From a bacterium (GTDB taxonomy: Bacteria; Pseudomonadota; Alphaproteobacteria; SP197): DNA of 41,537 nt. The first letter of the stretch is position 1. The number at the start of each line of letters is the position of its first letter. The DNA is taken from the NCBI GenBank assembly GCA_028821455.1, contig JAPPGE010000087.1, positions 1 to 41,537 of the forward strand, in the 5' to 3' direction. Made by a program: the position numbers and the translations under genes. The notes under the pieces are model-generated. The model saw nothing but the letters and a program-made list of their open reading frames with translations. It was not told the origin of the DNA and searched no databases. Positions 33,082 to 41,537 of this stretch are shown here, one piece after another.

Positions 33082-33443
33082 CGGACGACCGCCGATGGCG
33101 GATCCGTCTTGCTTCGACTGCCGAAGAGGATTTTCGGAACATTCTCCGCTGGACCGAGGAGCGGTTTGGAGAAGCCCAGGCACGCATCTACGCCGATACC
33201 TTGACCCGGGCCATTCAGGCGCTCTCGTTCGGACCGAACGTTGCTGGAACCAGGCCACGCAATGACGTCGCCGATGGCCTCATGGCACTTCACGTTGCAA
33301 GAGGGGGGCGGAGAGGCCGGCATCTGGTGCTGTACCGGGTCGGCTCGCCATCCGATCCGCCGGTGATCGATGTGCTCCGATTGCTGCACGACTCGATGGA
33401 CCTGCCTCGCCACATCCCTCCCTTGGAACAAGATGATCCATAG
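33078..33443 (+). CDS. parE: ParE/RelE-family toxin
   Basis: A 121-residue type II toxin of the ParE/RelE fold: RIRLASTAEEDFRNILRWTEERFG opens with the family helix (key part STAEEDFRNIL), and GRHLVLYRVG and VIDVLRLLHDSMD form the final strands and helix. ParE poisons DNA gyrase in the best-known cases. It starts at GTG 33078, inside the parD stop. Both genes look intact, unlike the vapC copy at the other side of the window. Confidence 0.92.
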   Translation: MTDDRRWRIRLASTAEEDFRNILRWTEERFGEAQARIYADTLTRAIQALSFGPNVAGTRPRNDVADGLMALHVARGGRRGRHLVLYRVGSPSDPPVIDVLRLLHDSMDLPRHIPPLEQDDP

Positions 33444-33456
33444 AAGTCTCCGGGTA

Positions 33457-33501
33457 GCGCCTGTCGAGCGGAATTCAACAGTCGCGCTCCTTGTCAGGCG
33501 C
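33457..33501. terminator. Two-part hairpin between convergent parE and der
   Basis: GCGCCTG (33457-33463) pairs with CAGGCGC (33495-33501), and inside it GAGCG (33466-33470) pairs with CGCTC (33485-33489). The outer arm takes in the der stop codon. This would give a stable stem on either strand and fits a shared transcription end, although no T-run is present. Confidence 0.5.
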
Positions 33502-34828
33502 CGGCGTAGGGATTACGGGTCGAGCGGAAGCGCAACCGGAGCGGGATGCCAGGCAGATCGAAGTCCTGCCGCAGCCTGTTGACGAGGTAGCGCCGGTAGG
33601 AGTCCGGGAGCCCGGCAAGCCTGCTGCCGAAGACGGCAAAGGTCGGGGGTCGCGTTGCGACCTGGGTCGCATAGCGCAGTCGCGCCCTGCCGCCCCGCAT
33701 CACGGGCGGGGGGTGCCGCTCCACCGTCACCCCCAGCCATCTGTTGAGGTCCGCCGTGGAGAGGCGCCGTGTCCAGCGTTTCTGGACCTCCACCACCGCC
33801 GGCATGAGCCTTGCCACGCCCTTGCCGTCGACTGCGCTCATGGTGAGCATCGGAGCGCCGCGCACCTGCGGCAGGAGTTCCGCAAACCGCAGGTTCAGTT
33901 CATGCTTGAGCGATCGTGGCTCGTCGGCAAGATCCCACTTGTTGACCACGACAACGAGGCCCCTGCCCTCGCGCTCGACGTGATCGACGATGGCCAGATC
34001 CTGGTGATCGAACGCCTGAAGGGCCTCCAGCATGACGACCACGATGTGCGCCTTGCGGATCGCCGAAAAACTGTCTGCCACCGAGAGTTTCTCGACTCGT
34101 TCCGCCACCCGCGAACGTCGCCTGATACCAGCGGTATCGATGAGTTCGATCTCACGGCCGCACGAGGTCCAGCGGGCGGCGATGGCATCACGCGTCAGTC
34201 CCGGTTCCGGCCCGGTGATCACCCTTTCGCTGCCAAGGAGACGGTTGACGAGAGTCGACTTGCCGACATTGGGGCGGCCGACGATGGCCAGGCGCAGGCG
34301 GTGCCCGTCGTCATCGGCGGTCTCCCCGTCGGCGGCCGGGGCATGCTGCACCAGGGCATCATGGAGAGCGGCCATGCCGTCGCCATGTTCTGCGGACACG
34401 GCAACCGGGTCACCGAATCCCAGCGAGAACGCATCCCAGACCCCGGCCATCGCCGAGCGGGCCTCGGCCTTGTTGGCCACCAGGATCACGGGCGTTTCCG
34501 CCTTGCGCAGTTCACTGGCAAACTGCCTGTCACGCGCTGTCACGCCCTGCCTCGCGTCAATGACGAAGAGCAGGACATCAGCCTCAAGGAGAGCCTCGTC
34601 GGTCTGTGCCCTCATGCGTCCGGCCATGGTTCCCGACCCCGCATCCTCGAGTCCCGCCGTATCGACGAGACGGAATGTCAAAGGCCCGATCCTGCCCTCG
34701 CCCTCCCGGCGGTCCCGCGTGACGCCCGGCTGCGGATCGACCAGCGCCGCGCGCCGGCCAGTCAGGCGATTGAAGAGCGTGGACTTGCCGACATTGGGCC
34801 GGCCGACGATGGCGACCGCGAACGACAC
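33494..34828 (-). CDS. der: Ribosome biogenesis GTPase Der (EngA)
   Basis: A 444-residue protein with two GTPase domains in tandem and a C-terminal KH-like domain, needed for 50S assembly. The first G domain has GRPNVGKST (9-17), DTAG (56-59) and NKAE (119-122); the second has GRPNVGKST (184-192), DTAGIRRRSRV and NKWDLAD. NRWLGVTVERHPPP and NPYAGA end the protein. It starts four bases after the bamB stop. A hairpin overlaps its stop codon. Confidence 0.97.
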   Translation of the reverse strand: MSFAVAIVGRPNVGKSTLFNRLTGRRAALVDPQPGVTRDRREGEGRIGPLTFRLVDTAGLEDAGSGTMAGRMRAQTDEALLEADVLLFVIDARQGVTARDRQFASELRKAETPVILVANKAEARSAMAGVWDAFSLGFGDPVAVSAEHGDGMAALHDALVQHAPAADGETADDDGHRLRLAIVGRPNVGKSTLVNRLLGSERVITGPEPGLTRDAIAARWTSCGREIELIDTAGIRRRSRVAERVEKLSVADSFSAIRKAHIVVVMLEALQAFDHQDLAIVDHVEREGRGLVVVVNKWDLADEPRSLKHELNLRFAELLPQVRGAPMLTMSAVDGKGVARLMPAVVEVQKRWTRRLSTADLNRWLGVTVERHPPPVMRGGRARLRYATQVATRPPTFAVFGSRLAGLPDSYRRYLVNRLRQDFDLPGIPLRLRFRSTRNPYAGA

Positions 34829-34832
34829 CCGA

Positions 34833-36143
34833 CTAGTCGAGGACGGTCACGGTGCCCGAGTCGCCAACGAAGTAGAGCCTCGCGTTTGCGACAACGGGTG
34901 GCAGGGGCAGTCCGCGGTCCACAGACAGCGTGTCGATGACGTCGCCCGTGTAGGGCGAAAGAACAACGGCGTTCCCGTGGCTTCCCGCCACGATCAGTCT
35001 TTCGCCCGCCAGTACCGGCCCGGACCACAGGATGGCCCCTTCCCTGTCCTCGGGATCCTCGTACAACGGCAACCGGGTGATCCAGCGCACCCGGCCATCT
35101 TCCTTCAGGAAGCAGATAAGTTCCGCGTCGCTGGTCACCACCCAAAGATAGTCACCAGCCACCCATGGCGTTTGCGTGATCGAGAGATCCTGCTCCCAGA
35201 CCCTGATTCCCCGTGTCACATCGATGGCGGCCAGACGACCGCCGTAGCTGGCGACGAACACGAGATCGCGATCGATGACGGCGCTGCCGTTAATGTCATC
35301 AAGCGCCGCCAGGACGCCGGCCTGTCCGCCCTGGGCCAGGATGTCACTCCACACCACGCGGCCGTTCTCCGCCCTCAGGGCTACCACTTCGCCCGTCGTG
35401 TACGTGGCCACGACAAAGGATCCGGCAATGCTTGGCGCGCCGCCGCCCATGAGGGAAGCGGTTCCGAGAAGTCCGCGGTGGACCCACAGAGAGTCACCGG
35501 TCGCCGCATCCAGGGTCAGGAGCATGTTGTCCGCGGTGACGACATGAACACGCCCCTGGCTTGCCGCCGGAGGCGTGCGGATCGGCGGACCGGCATTGAC
35601 GCGCCACAGGGGAATGCCGTCGACCGGATCGAGCGCCATGACCTCGCCATTGCCGGTGGTGACGAAGAGTCGGCCGTCATCGAAGGCAAGGCCACCTCCC
35701 CAGCCGTCATCTTCCTCGGCGGCGGTGATATCGGTGCTCCACAAGGGCGTGCCGGTAGCCTCATCAAAAGCCGAGACCCGGGTATTGGAATCGATCGTGA
35801 ACACCATGCCTGCGGCGATGATGGGCGTGCCCACCAGCCGGCGCGAATCACTTTGTCCGTCGCCGATGCCGCGCGACCAGACCCGTTCCCAGGATCCACC
35901 GTGGGCCAGATGGTGCATGGCCTTGTCAAGACTGCCACCGTACTGGGGCCACTCCGGATTGACACGTTGAGGCGGCAGTTCGACCGGAATGGCGGCGTAC
36001 TCCGGGTCGCTCGCCAGCCCCGAACCGAGTTCCAGAATGGCAATGCGCTCACCCTCGAGAGGCGGCGGTGGCGGATCTCCGAACCAGTCGCCTTCGCAGC
36101 CGACCAGCGAAAGGCACGACATGGCAAGGAAAACCCACCGCAT
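34833..36143 (-). CDS. bamB: Outer membrane assembly lipoprotein BamB-like beta-propeller
   Basis: A 436-residue lipoprotein. The signal MRWVFLAMSCLSLVGC ends in a lipobox, so Cys16 would be acylated. The body is a PQQ-like eight-blade propeller with repeated blades such as LVGTPIIAAGMVFTIDSN, VFVASYGGRLAAIDV and RLIVAGSHGNAVVLSP. It fits BamB, which helps BamA insert outer-membrane proteins. The order yfgM-like, bamB, der is conserved in proteobacteria and all three are nearly touching here (two and four bases apart). Confidence 0.93.
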   Translation of the reverse strand: MRWVFLAMSCLSLVGCEGDWFGDPPPPPLEGERIAILELGSGLASDPEYAAIPVELPPQRVNPEWPQYGGSLDKAMHHLAHGGSWERVWSRGIGDGQSDSRRLVGTPIIAAGMVFTIDSNTRVSAFDEATGTPLWSTDITAAEEDDGWGGGLAFDDGRLFVTTGNGEVMALDPVDGIPLWRVNAGPPIRTPPAASQGRVHVVTADNMLLTLDAATGDSLWVHRGLLGTASLMGGGAPSIAGSFVVATYTTGEVVALRAENGRVVWSDILAQGGQAGVLAALDDINGSAVIDRDLVFVASYGGRLAAIDVTRGIRVWEQDLSITQTPWVAGDYLWVVTSDAELICFLKEDGRVRWITRLPLYEDPEDREGAILWSGPVLAGERLIVAGSHGNAVVLSPYTGDVIDTLSVDRGLPLPPVVANARLYFVGDSGTVTVLD

Positions 36144-36145
36144 GG

Positions 36146-36802
36146 TCAGTATCCCCCCGTCGTCAGCGACAGCAGTTCACGTGCCCGGAGCACGGCCGAT
36201 GGCGGCGCTTCATCGTCACCGGCCAGCGCTTCGAAACTCGCCGCGGCAGCCTCCGTGTCACCGGTCCGCAGATAGAGAAGACCCTTGAGCTCGAGGGCAA
36301 GATGACGCCAGCTGCCATCGAGAAGCGGCGCCAGTCGTGCATCGACGTCGTCGGGGTCGGCATGATCAACCATCAGCATGACCGCATAGAGGGCCGCCAG
36401 TTCCCGCCAGACGGGCAGGACATCGTCCATGGCGGCAAGCTCGTCATAGCGCTGCAATGCGAGGTCCCGTTCGCCGGCTTCGGCGAGAAGCTGCGCCTCG
36501 CGCATGCCTGCAAGCCACGGATAGCCGCCATGGCCCTCTACATGGAGAGCGCCGAAAGTGGCCATCGCCTCGTCGATGTCGCCGGCATCGGCCTCACGGT
36601 CCGCAAGCCAGTATCGATAGCCGTCGTCGCCGAGTCGGGACTCGCGGTATTCGATCCACCCGGTGTAGCCGGCGACTGCAAGGACCACCACGGCGACAGT
36701 GCCGAGCACCTGACGGCCATAGGCCCGCCACAGTCGCAGCCATCGTTCCCGCTGAAGGTCTTCCTCGACCTCGCGAATCAACTGGTCGCCGGCATTGGCC
36801 AC
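36146..36802 (-). CDS. YfgM-like tetratricopeptide membrane protein
   Basis: A 218-residue protein with a short cytoplasmic N-terminus, one membrane helix (QVLGTVAVVVLAVAGYTGWI, about residues 30-49), and a periplasmic helical repeat region. Late helices such as ALELKGLLYLRTGDTEAAAASFEAL are TPR-like. It matches the YfgM/TPR_21 group that sits before bamB and may act with periplasmic chaperones and the SecYEG translocon. It begins the yfgM-bamB-der transcript. Confidence 0.85.
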   Translation of the reverse strand: MANAGDQLIREVEEDLQRERWLRLWRAYGRQVLGTVAVVVLAVAGYTGWIEYRESRLGDDGYRYWLADREADAGDIDEAMATFGALHVEGHGGYPWLAGMREAQLLAEAGERDLALQRYDELAAMDDVLPVWRELAALYAVMLMVDHADPDDVDARLAPLLDGSWRHLALELKGLLYLRTGDTEAAAASFEALAGDDEAPPSAVLRARELLSLTTGGY

Positions 36803-36900
36803 GGGTACCGCTCCGGAAGTCGCATGGGCCGGGCAATCTAGCCACCAGCGGGCCCTCCCGCAACCTTGCCAACACCGTCGTGGCGTTCCATCCTACCGTC

Positions 36901-37254
36901 ATGGAGAGACCCGCCAGCTACATCGAGTTCTGGCCCTTCTACGTGCGTGAGCACTTGAGACCGGCAACCCGCCGGCTTCACTTCATCGGAACGGCGGGTG
37001 TCTTCGGCATTGCTGCGGCCACACTCATCACCGGCAACGCATGGCTGCTTCTGGCGATGCCGGTGTGCGGTTACGGATTTGCGTGGGCGGCGCATGCCTT
37101 TGTCGAGCGCAACCGTCCGGCGACCTTCACCCATCCCGTCTGGAGTCTTGTCGGTGACTTCCACATGTTCTTCCTGATGCTCACCGGACGCATGTCGGGA
37201 GAAGTGGAGCGCCACGCTCAGGGGCCGTCCCTCGCCAGCATTGCGGATCGTTGA
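36901..37254 (+). CDS. DUF962 (Mpo1-like) small membrane protein
   Basis: A 117-residue protein with two or three hydrophobic segments. YIEFWPFYVREHLRPATRRLHFIGT, GYGFAWAAHAFVERNRPATFTHPVWSL (diagnostic parts EFWPFYVREH, LHFIGT, WAAHAFVERNRPATF) and the final MFFLMLTGRM are typical of DUF962 proteins. The yeast member Mpo1 is an iron-dependent dioxygenase of fatty-acid alpha-oxidation; whether the short bacterial form acts in the same way is unknown. The conserved His residues in LHFIGT and AAHAF are present. It is divergent from the yfgM-like gene. Confidence 0.87.
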   Translation: MERPASYIEFWPFYVREHLRPATRRLHFIGTAGVFGIAAATLITGNAWLLLAMPVCGYGFAWAAHAFVERNRPATFTHPVWSLVGDFHMFFLMLTGRMSGEVERHAQGPSLASIADR

Positions 37255-37275
37255 AGGCAGACGGTCTCCCGGCCG

Positions 37276-37310
37276 CAGGCATGGCTCTGGTGGCCCGCGC
37301 CATGTGCCTG
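37276..37310. terminator. Hairpin between convergent DUF962 and EamA genes
   Basis: CAGGCATGGC (37276-37285) can pair with GCCATGTGCCTG (37299-37310), with a two-base bulge. It sits in the 100-bp gap between the two gene ends, so a shared terminator is plausible, although no T-run is present. Confidence 0.4.
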
Positions 37311-37354
37311 ATGGTCAGCCTGCCCTCGTAGACTGCGCCGCGGTCATGGGCTGC

Positions 37355-38311
37355 TCACTGATCAGGTATCTTCCCGGCATCCGGGGCCCTGCGGGAGTCG
37401 TCGTCTAAGGCGGCTTCCCCGCCTTCAGCCCGGGCGCGCATTCCGGTCAGGGCATTGGCAAGTACGGCGCCAATGACAATGCTCCCGCCAATGAAACCGG
37501 CCAGAGTCGGGCTTTCTCCGATGATGAGCCACACCCACAGCGGACCGAGGATGACCTCGGTGAGCGCCAGCACCATGAGTTCGGCAGCCGGAACGTATCT
37601 GGCGCCGGCGGCGAACAGGACCAGGGCCAGTGCGACCTGGAAGCATCCCATGTAGACACACAGGATGAAGTCATGGGTGCTGATGCGGAAACTGTCGACG
37701 AAAACAACAGCGATTGTGCTGATCGCGCATGACGCCATCACCACGCCCAGCACCATGTCGCCTTCCCGGCCGCCGCGCAGGGAAACACCGAAGGCAGCGA
37801 AGGTGACGGCCGCGCCAAGGGCCAGAAGATTGCCGAAGAGACGTCCCTCGCCGAGGCCTTCCCACATCATGATCGCCACCCCCGCCATGGCGACACTCAT
37901 GGCGATCCAGGTGATCCGCCGCACCGGTTCCCGCAGCACGACCCATGCGATCAGAGCCGTGAAGAAGGGCTGGGAACTGATGATGAAGAAGACGCTCGCC
38001 GCCCGCGTGTGAAAGAAGGAGAGGATGTAGAGAAGATTGCTGACGGCGAGAAAGAACCCGGTTGCCAGGGCGGCCCTCCAGCTTGACCGCACCATGGCCG
38101 GAAGGTCCCGGTGATGACGCATGGCAAGGAGACTGGACAGCACCAGGATGGCCACAACGGAGCGGAAGAACTGGACCTGCCAGAACCCCGCCTCTTCCAT
38201 CGAACCGATGATGACGCCCGACTGGCTGATGAAGACACCGCCGGCGATGACCAGAAAGACACCCTTCAGATAGTGGGGATGTCTTTGCGTTGGGCGACGG
38301 CCTCGCCTCAC
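37355..38311 (-). CDS. EamA-family (DMT) membrane transporter
   Basis: A 318-residue protein with about ten membrane segments in two EamA halves; examples are GVFLVIAGGVFISQSGVIIG, TGFFLAVSNLLYILSFF, VFFIISSQPFFTALIAW and LMVLALTEVILGPLWVWLII. I start it at GTG 38311, 28 bases after the guaA stop; longer in-frame starts run back into guaA and give a Ser/Arg-rich non-membrane leader. The C-terminus is acidic and polar. It could be co-transcribed with guaB-guaA. Its place fits a purine-related or other metabolite exporter, but the substrate is unknown. Confidence 0.83.
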   Translation of the reverse strand: MRRGRRPTQRHPHYLKGVFLVIAGGVFISQSGVIIGSMEEAGFWQVQFFRSVVAILVLSSLLAMRHHRDLPAMVRSSWRAALATGFFLAVSNLLYILSFFHTRAASVFFIISSQPFFTALIAWVVLREPVRRITWIAMSVAMAGVAIMMWEGLGEGRLFGNLLALGAAVTFAAFGVSLRGGREGDMVLGVVMASCAISTIAVVFVDSFRISTHDFILCVYMGCFQVALALVLFAAGARYVPAAELMVLALTEVILGPLWVWLIIGESPTLAGFIGGSIVIGAVLANALTGMRARAEGGEAALDDDSRRAPDAGKIPDQ

Positions 38312-38339
38312 GCCCGGTTGTCGCTCCGCACGTGCGACA

Positions 38340-39899
38340 TCACTCCCACTCGATCGTCCCGGGCGGCTTCGAGGTGATGTCGTAAGCGACCCGGTTGATG
38401 CCCCTGACCTCGTTGACGATACGGCCTGCGACGTGTCCGAGGAAGGCATGGTCGAACGCAAAGACGTCTGCCGTCATGCCGTCTGTCGAGGTGACGGCCC
38501 TTAAGGCGCAGACATGCTCGTAGGTCCTCTCGTCTCCCATGACACCGACCGTGCGCACGGGAAGCAGGACAGCGAAGGCCTGCCATATGGCGTCATAGAG
38601 ACCAGCGCTCTTCAGTTCATCGATGAAGATGGCATCGGCCCTTTGCAGGAGTGCCACCCGTTCCGGGGTGACCTCGCCCGGGATGCGGATGGCGAGGCCC
38701 GGACCGGGAAACGGATGGCGGTTGAGCAGGGCATCGGGAAGACCGAGTTCGCGGCCGAGTTCGCGCACCTCGTCCTTGAACAATTCCCTCAAGGGTTCGA
38801 CGAGTTCCAGCTTCATGCGTTCGGGGAGGCCGCCGACATTGTGATGCGACTTGATGGTCGATGTCGGCCCACCGTGGAACGACACCGATTCGATGACGTC
38901 AGGATAGAGGGTCCCCTGGCCCAGAAAATCGGCGCCGCCGATGGCGGCGGCCGCCTCCTCGAAGACATCGATGAAGGTCGACCCGATGATCCGGCGCTTG
39001 TCCTCAGGCGCGGTGACTCCCGCGAGCCGTTCAAGAAAGAGGTCCGGGACATGGCGCACGACGAGGGGAATGGCATAGTGGCTGCGGAAGAGGTGCTCGA
39101 CGTCGCGCGCCTCATCAAGGCGCATGAGTCCGTGGTCGACAAGGACACATGTCAACCGCGATCCGATCGCCTCGTGAAGCAGGAGGGCCGTCACCGAACT
39201 GTCGACGCCGCCTGAAAGCCCCATGACGACGCGCCCCCTTCCCACCCGGGCACGGATGCCCTCGACCGCCCGCGTGCGGAAGGCGGCCATCGACCAGTCG
39301 CTTGCGATGCCCGCAACCTGGTGCACGAAGGAACTGATCAGCCGGGCGCCATCGGGCGTGTGCACGACTTCCGGGTGGAACTGGACACCGTAGATGCGTC
39401 GCGCATCGTCGGCGATGGCGGCAAAAGGCGAACCTGGAGACGTCGCGACAACCCGGAACCCTTCAGGAATGGCCGTGATCCTGTCGCCGTGTGACATCCA
39501 GACCTGGTGACGTTCTCCAGGGGACCAGACACCGTCGAACAACCGGCAGGTCCCGGTGACATCGGCAAATGCACGCCCGAATTCCCGCTCGTTTGCTGTT
39601 TCGACGGCGCCGCCCAACTGGGAACAGATTGTCTGCTCGCCATAGCAGATGCCCAGCACCGGGACGCCTTCGTCGAACACCGCCTGCGGCGCCTGCGGCG
39701 CCTGGCCGACGGTCACCGAAGCCGGCCCGCCGGAGAGAATGATGGCGGCAGGAGCAAAGGACCGGATGGTGTCATCGGCCGCGCTGAACGGCATGATCTC
39801 CGAGTAGACACCTGCCTCGCGGACCCGCCGGGCAATCAGCTGGGTCAGCTGTGATCCGAAGTCGAGAATCAGGACCCTGCCAGGGCCGGGCGCCACCAC
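38340..39899 (-). CDS. guaA: GMP synthase (glutamine-hydrolysing)
   Basis: A 519-residue enzyme that converts XMP to GMP. The glutaminase domain has Cys85 in LGICYGEQT and His175/Glu177 in FHPEV; the ATP pyrophosphatase loop is SGGVDSS (229-235); [14 protein letters not shown] and [11 protein letters not shown] are synthetase motifs; the C-terminus ends in [12 protein letters not shown] 39899 begins right after the guaB stop with no gap (TAG then GTG GTG), so the two are translated together. A small triple QAP repeat (about residues 66-73) lies in a surface loop. Confidence 0.97.
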   Translation of the reverse strand: MVAPGPGRVLILDFGSQLTQLIARRVREAGVYSEIMPFSAADDTIRSFAPAAIILSGGPASVTVGQAPQAPQAVFDEGVPVLGICYGEQTICSQLGGAVETANEREFGRAFADVTGTCRLFDGVWSPGERHQVWMSHGDRITAIPEGFRVVATSPGSPFAAIADDARRIYGVQFHPEVVHTPDGARLISSFVHQVAGIASDWSMAAFRTRAVEGIRARVGRGRVVMGLSGGVDSSVTALLLHEAIGSRLTCVLVDHGLMRLDEARDVEHLFRSHYAIPLVVRHVPDLFLERLAGVTAPEDKRRIIGSTFIDVFEEAAAAIGGADFLGQGTLYPDVIESVSFHGGPTSTIKSHHNVGGLPERMKLELVEPLRELFKDEVRELGRELGLPDALLNRHPFPGPGLAIRIPGEVTPERVALLQRADAIFIDELKSAGLYDAIWQAFAVLLPVRTVGVMGDERTYEHVCALRAVTSTDGMTADVFAFDHAFLGHVAGRIVNEVRGINRVAYDITSKPPGTIEWE

Positions 39900-41429
<1,530 letters not shown>

Positions 41430-41451
41430 TCAGCCTTGTGCACAAAACCGT

Positions 41452-41537
41452 GGCGGGGGGGGGAAACCCCCCCCCCCGCCCGTGCGGGGGGGGGAAAAAC
41501 GGCCGGGGGTTAACCGGGAATGGGGGGGGGTGAAGGG
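41452..41537. other. Low-complexity G/C runs at the window end, probable assembly artefact
   Basis: The last ~85 bases are runs of G and C (for example ten or more Gs, eleven Cs) with a few A and T. Nothing like this occurs elsewhere in the window. It looks like the low-quality end of a contig or read rather than real genome. No feature should be read from it. Confidence 0.8.

Noticed and set aside
34032..36275. A 747-codon open frame on the plus strand
   Set aside because: It runs antisense to der and bamB, which are clear family members; high third-position GC keeps the opposite frame open. Its residues show no domain.
39683..39706. Short triple repeat of GCGCCTGCG type inside guaA
   Set aside because: It codes a small Gln-Ala-Pro repeat in a surface loop of GuaA and keeps frame; not a mobile or CRISPR repeat.

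Overview
The window is a GC-rich (strongly GC3-biased), gene-dense bacterial segment of 43 protein-coding loci with no rRNA, tRNA, CRISPR array or insertion sequence that I could recognise. Gene orders point to an alphaproteobacterium, probably Rhodospirillales-like: fabD-fabG-acpP-fabF-mltG with yicC-gmk, rpsF-rpsR-DUF2232-rplI, dnaB-alr, cvpA-purF-SDR, and yfgM-bamB-der. The lineage is inferred from synteny and family resemblance, not from a marker-gene comparison. The last ~85 bases are runs of G and C that look like a low-quality contig end.

Left third (1-14.5 kb), accessory and catabolic: the 3' end of a branched-chain amino-acid-type ABC substrate-binding protein; a LuxR-type regulator divergent from a transferrin-binding-protein-like surface lipoprotein, with several inverted repeats between them; glucokinase; a vapBC toxin-antitoxin pair whose toxin is split by a one-base shift in a homopolymer; then a catabolic group made of an acyl-CoA dehydrogenase, an EamA exporter, an FAD oxidoreductase overlapping a YfcG-type glutathione transferase, a mandelate-racemase-family enzyme of the hydroxyproline-betaine epimerase / cis-3-hydroxyproline dehydratase type, a dimethylglycine/sarcosine-dehydrogenase-like flavoprotein, and an acetyltransferase. 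An orphan Phd-type antitoxin closes this part.

Middle (14.5-32.5 kb), housekeeping: a leftward block for fatty-acid synthesis and cell-wall/nucleotide functions (fabD, fabG, acpP, fabF, mltG, then yicC and gmk, interrupted by a rightward SDR gene), and a rightward block (rpsF, rpsR, DUF2232, rplI, cfa, dnaB, alr, mlaE, mlaF, cvpA, purF, SDR).

Right third (32.7-41.5 kb): an intact parDE pair, the leftward yfgM-bamB-der outer-membrane/ribosome assembly operon, a DUF962 membrane protein, and a leftward guaB-guaA-EamA group in which guaB and guaA abut with no gap.

The most unusual items are the homopolymer-split vapC (which a -1 slip would restore), the proline-betaine-type catabolic cluster with a convergent DMGDH-like gene, the palindrome-rich control region between the LuxR gene and the TbpB-like lipoprotein, the lone Phd antitoxin with a palindrome just upstream, and an acyl-CoA dehydrogenase with Asp at the usual catalytic Glu position. 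I did not find a clearly new multi-gene defence or mobile system.
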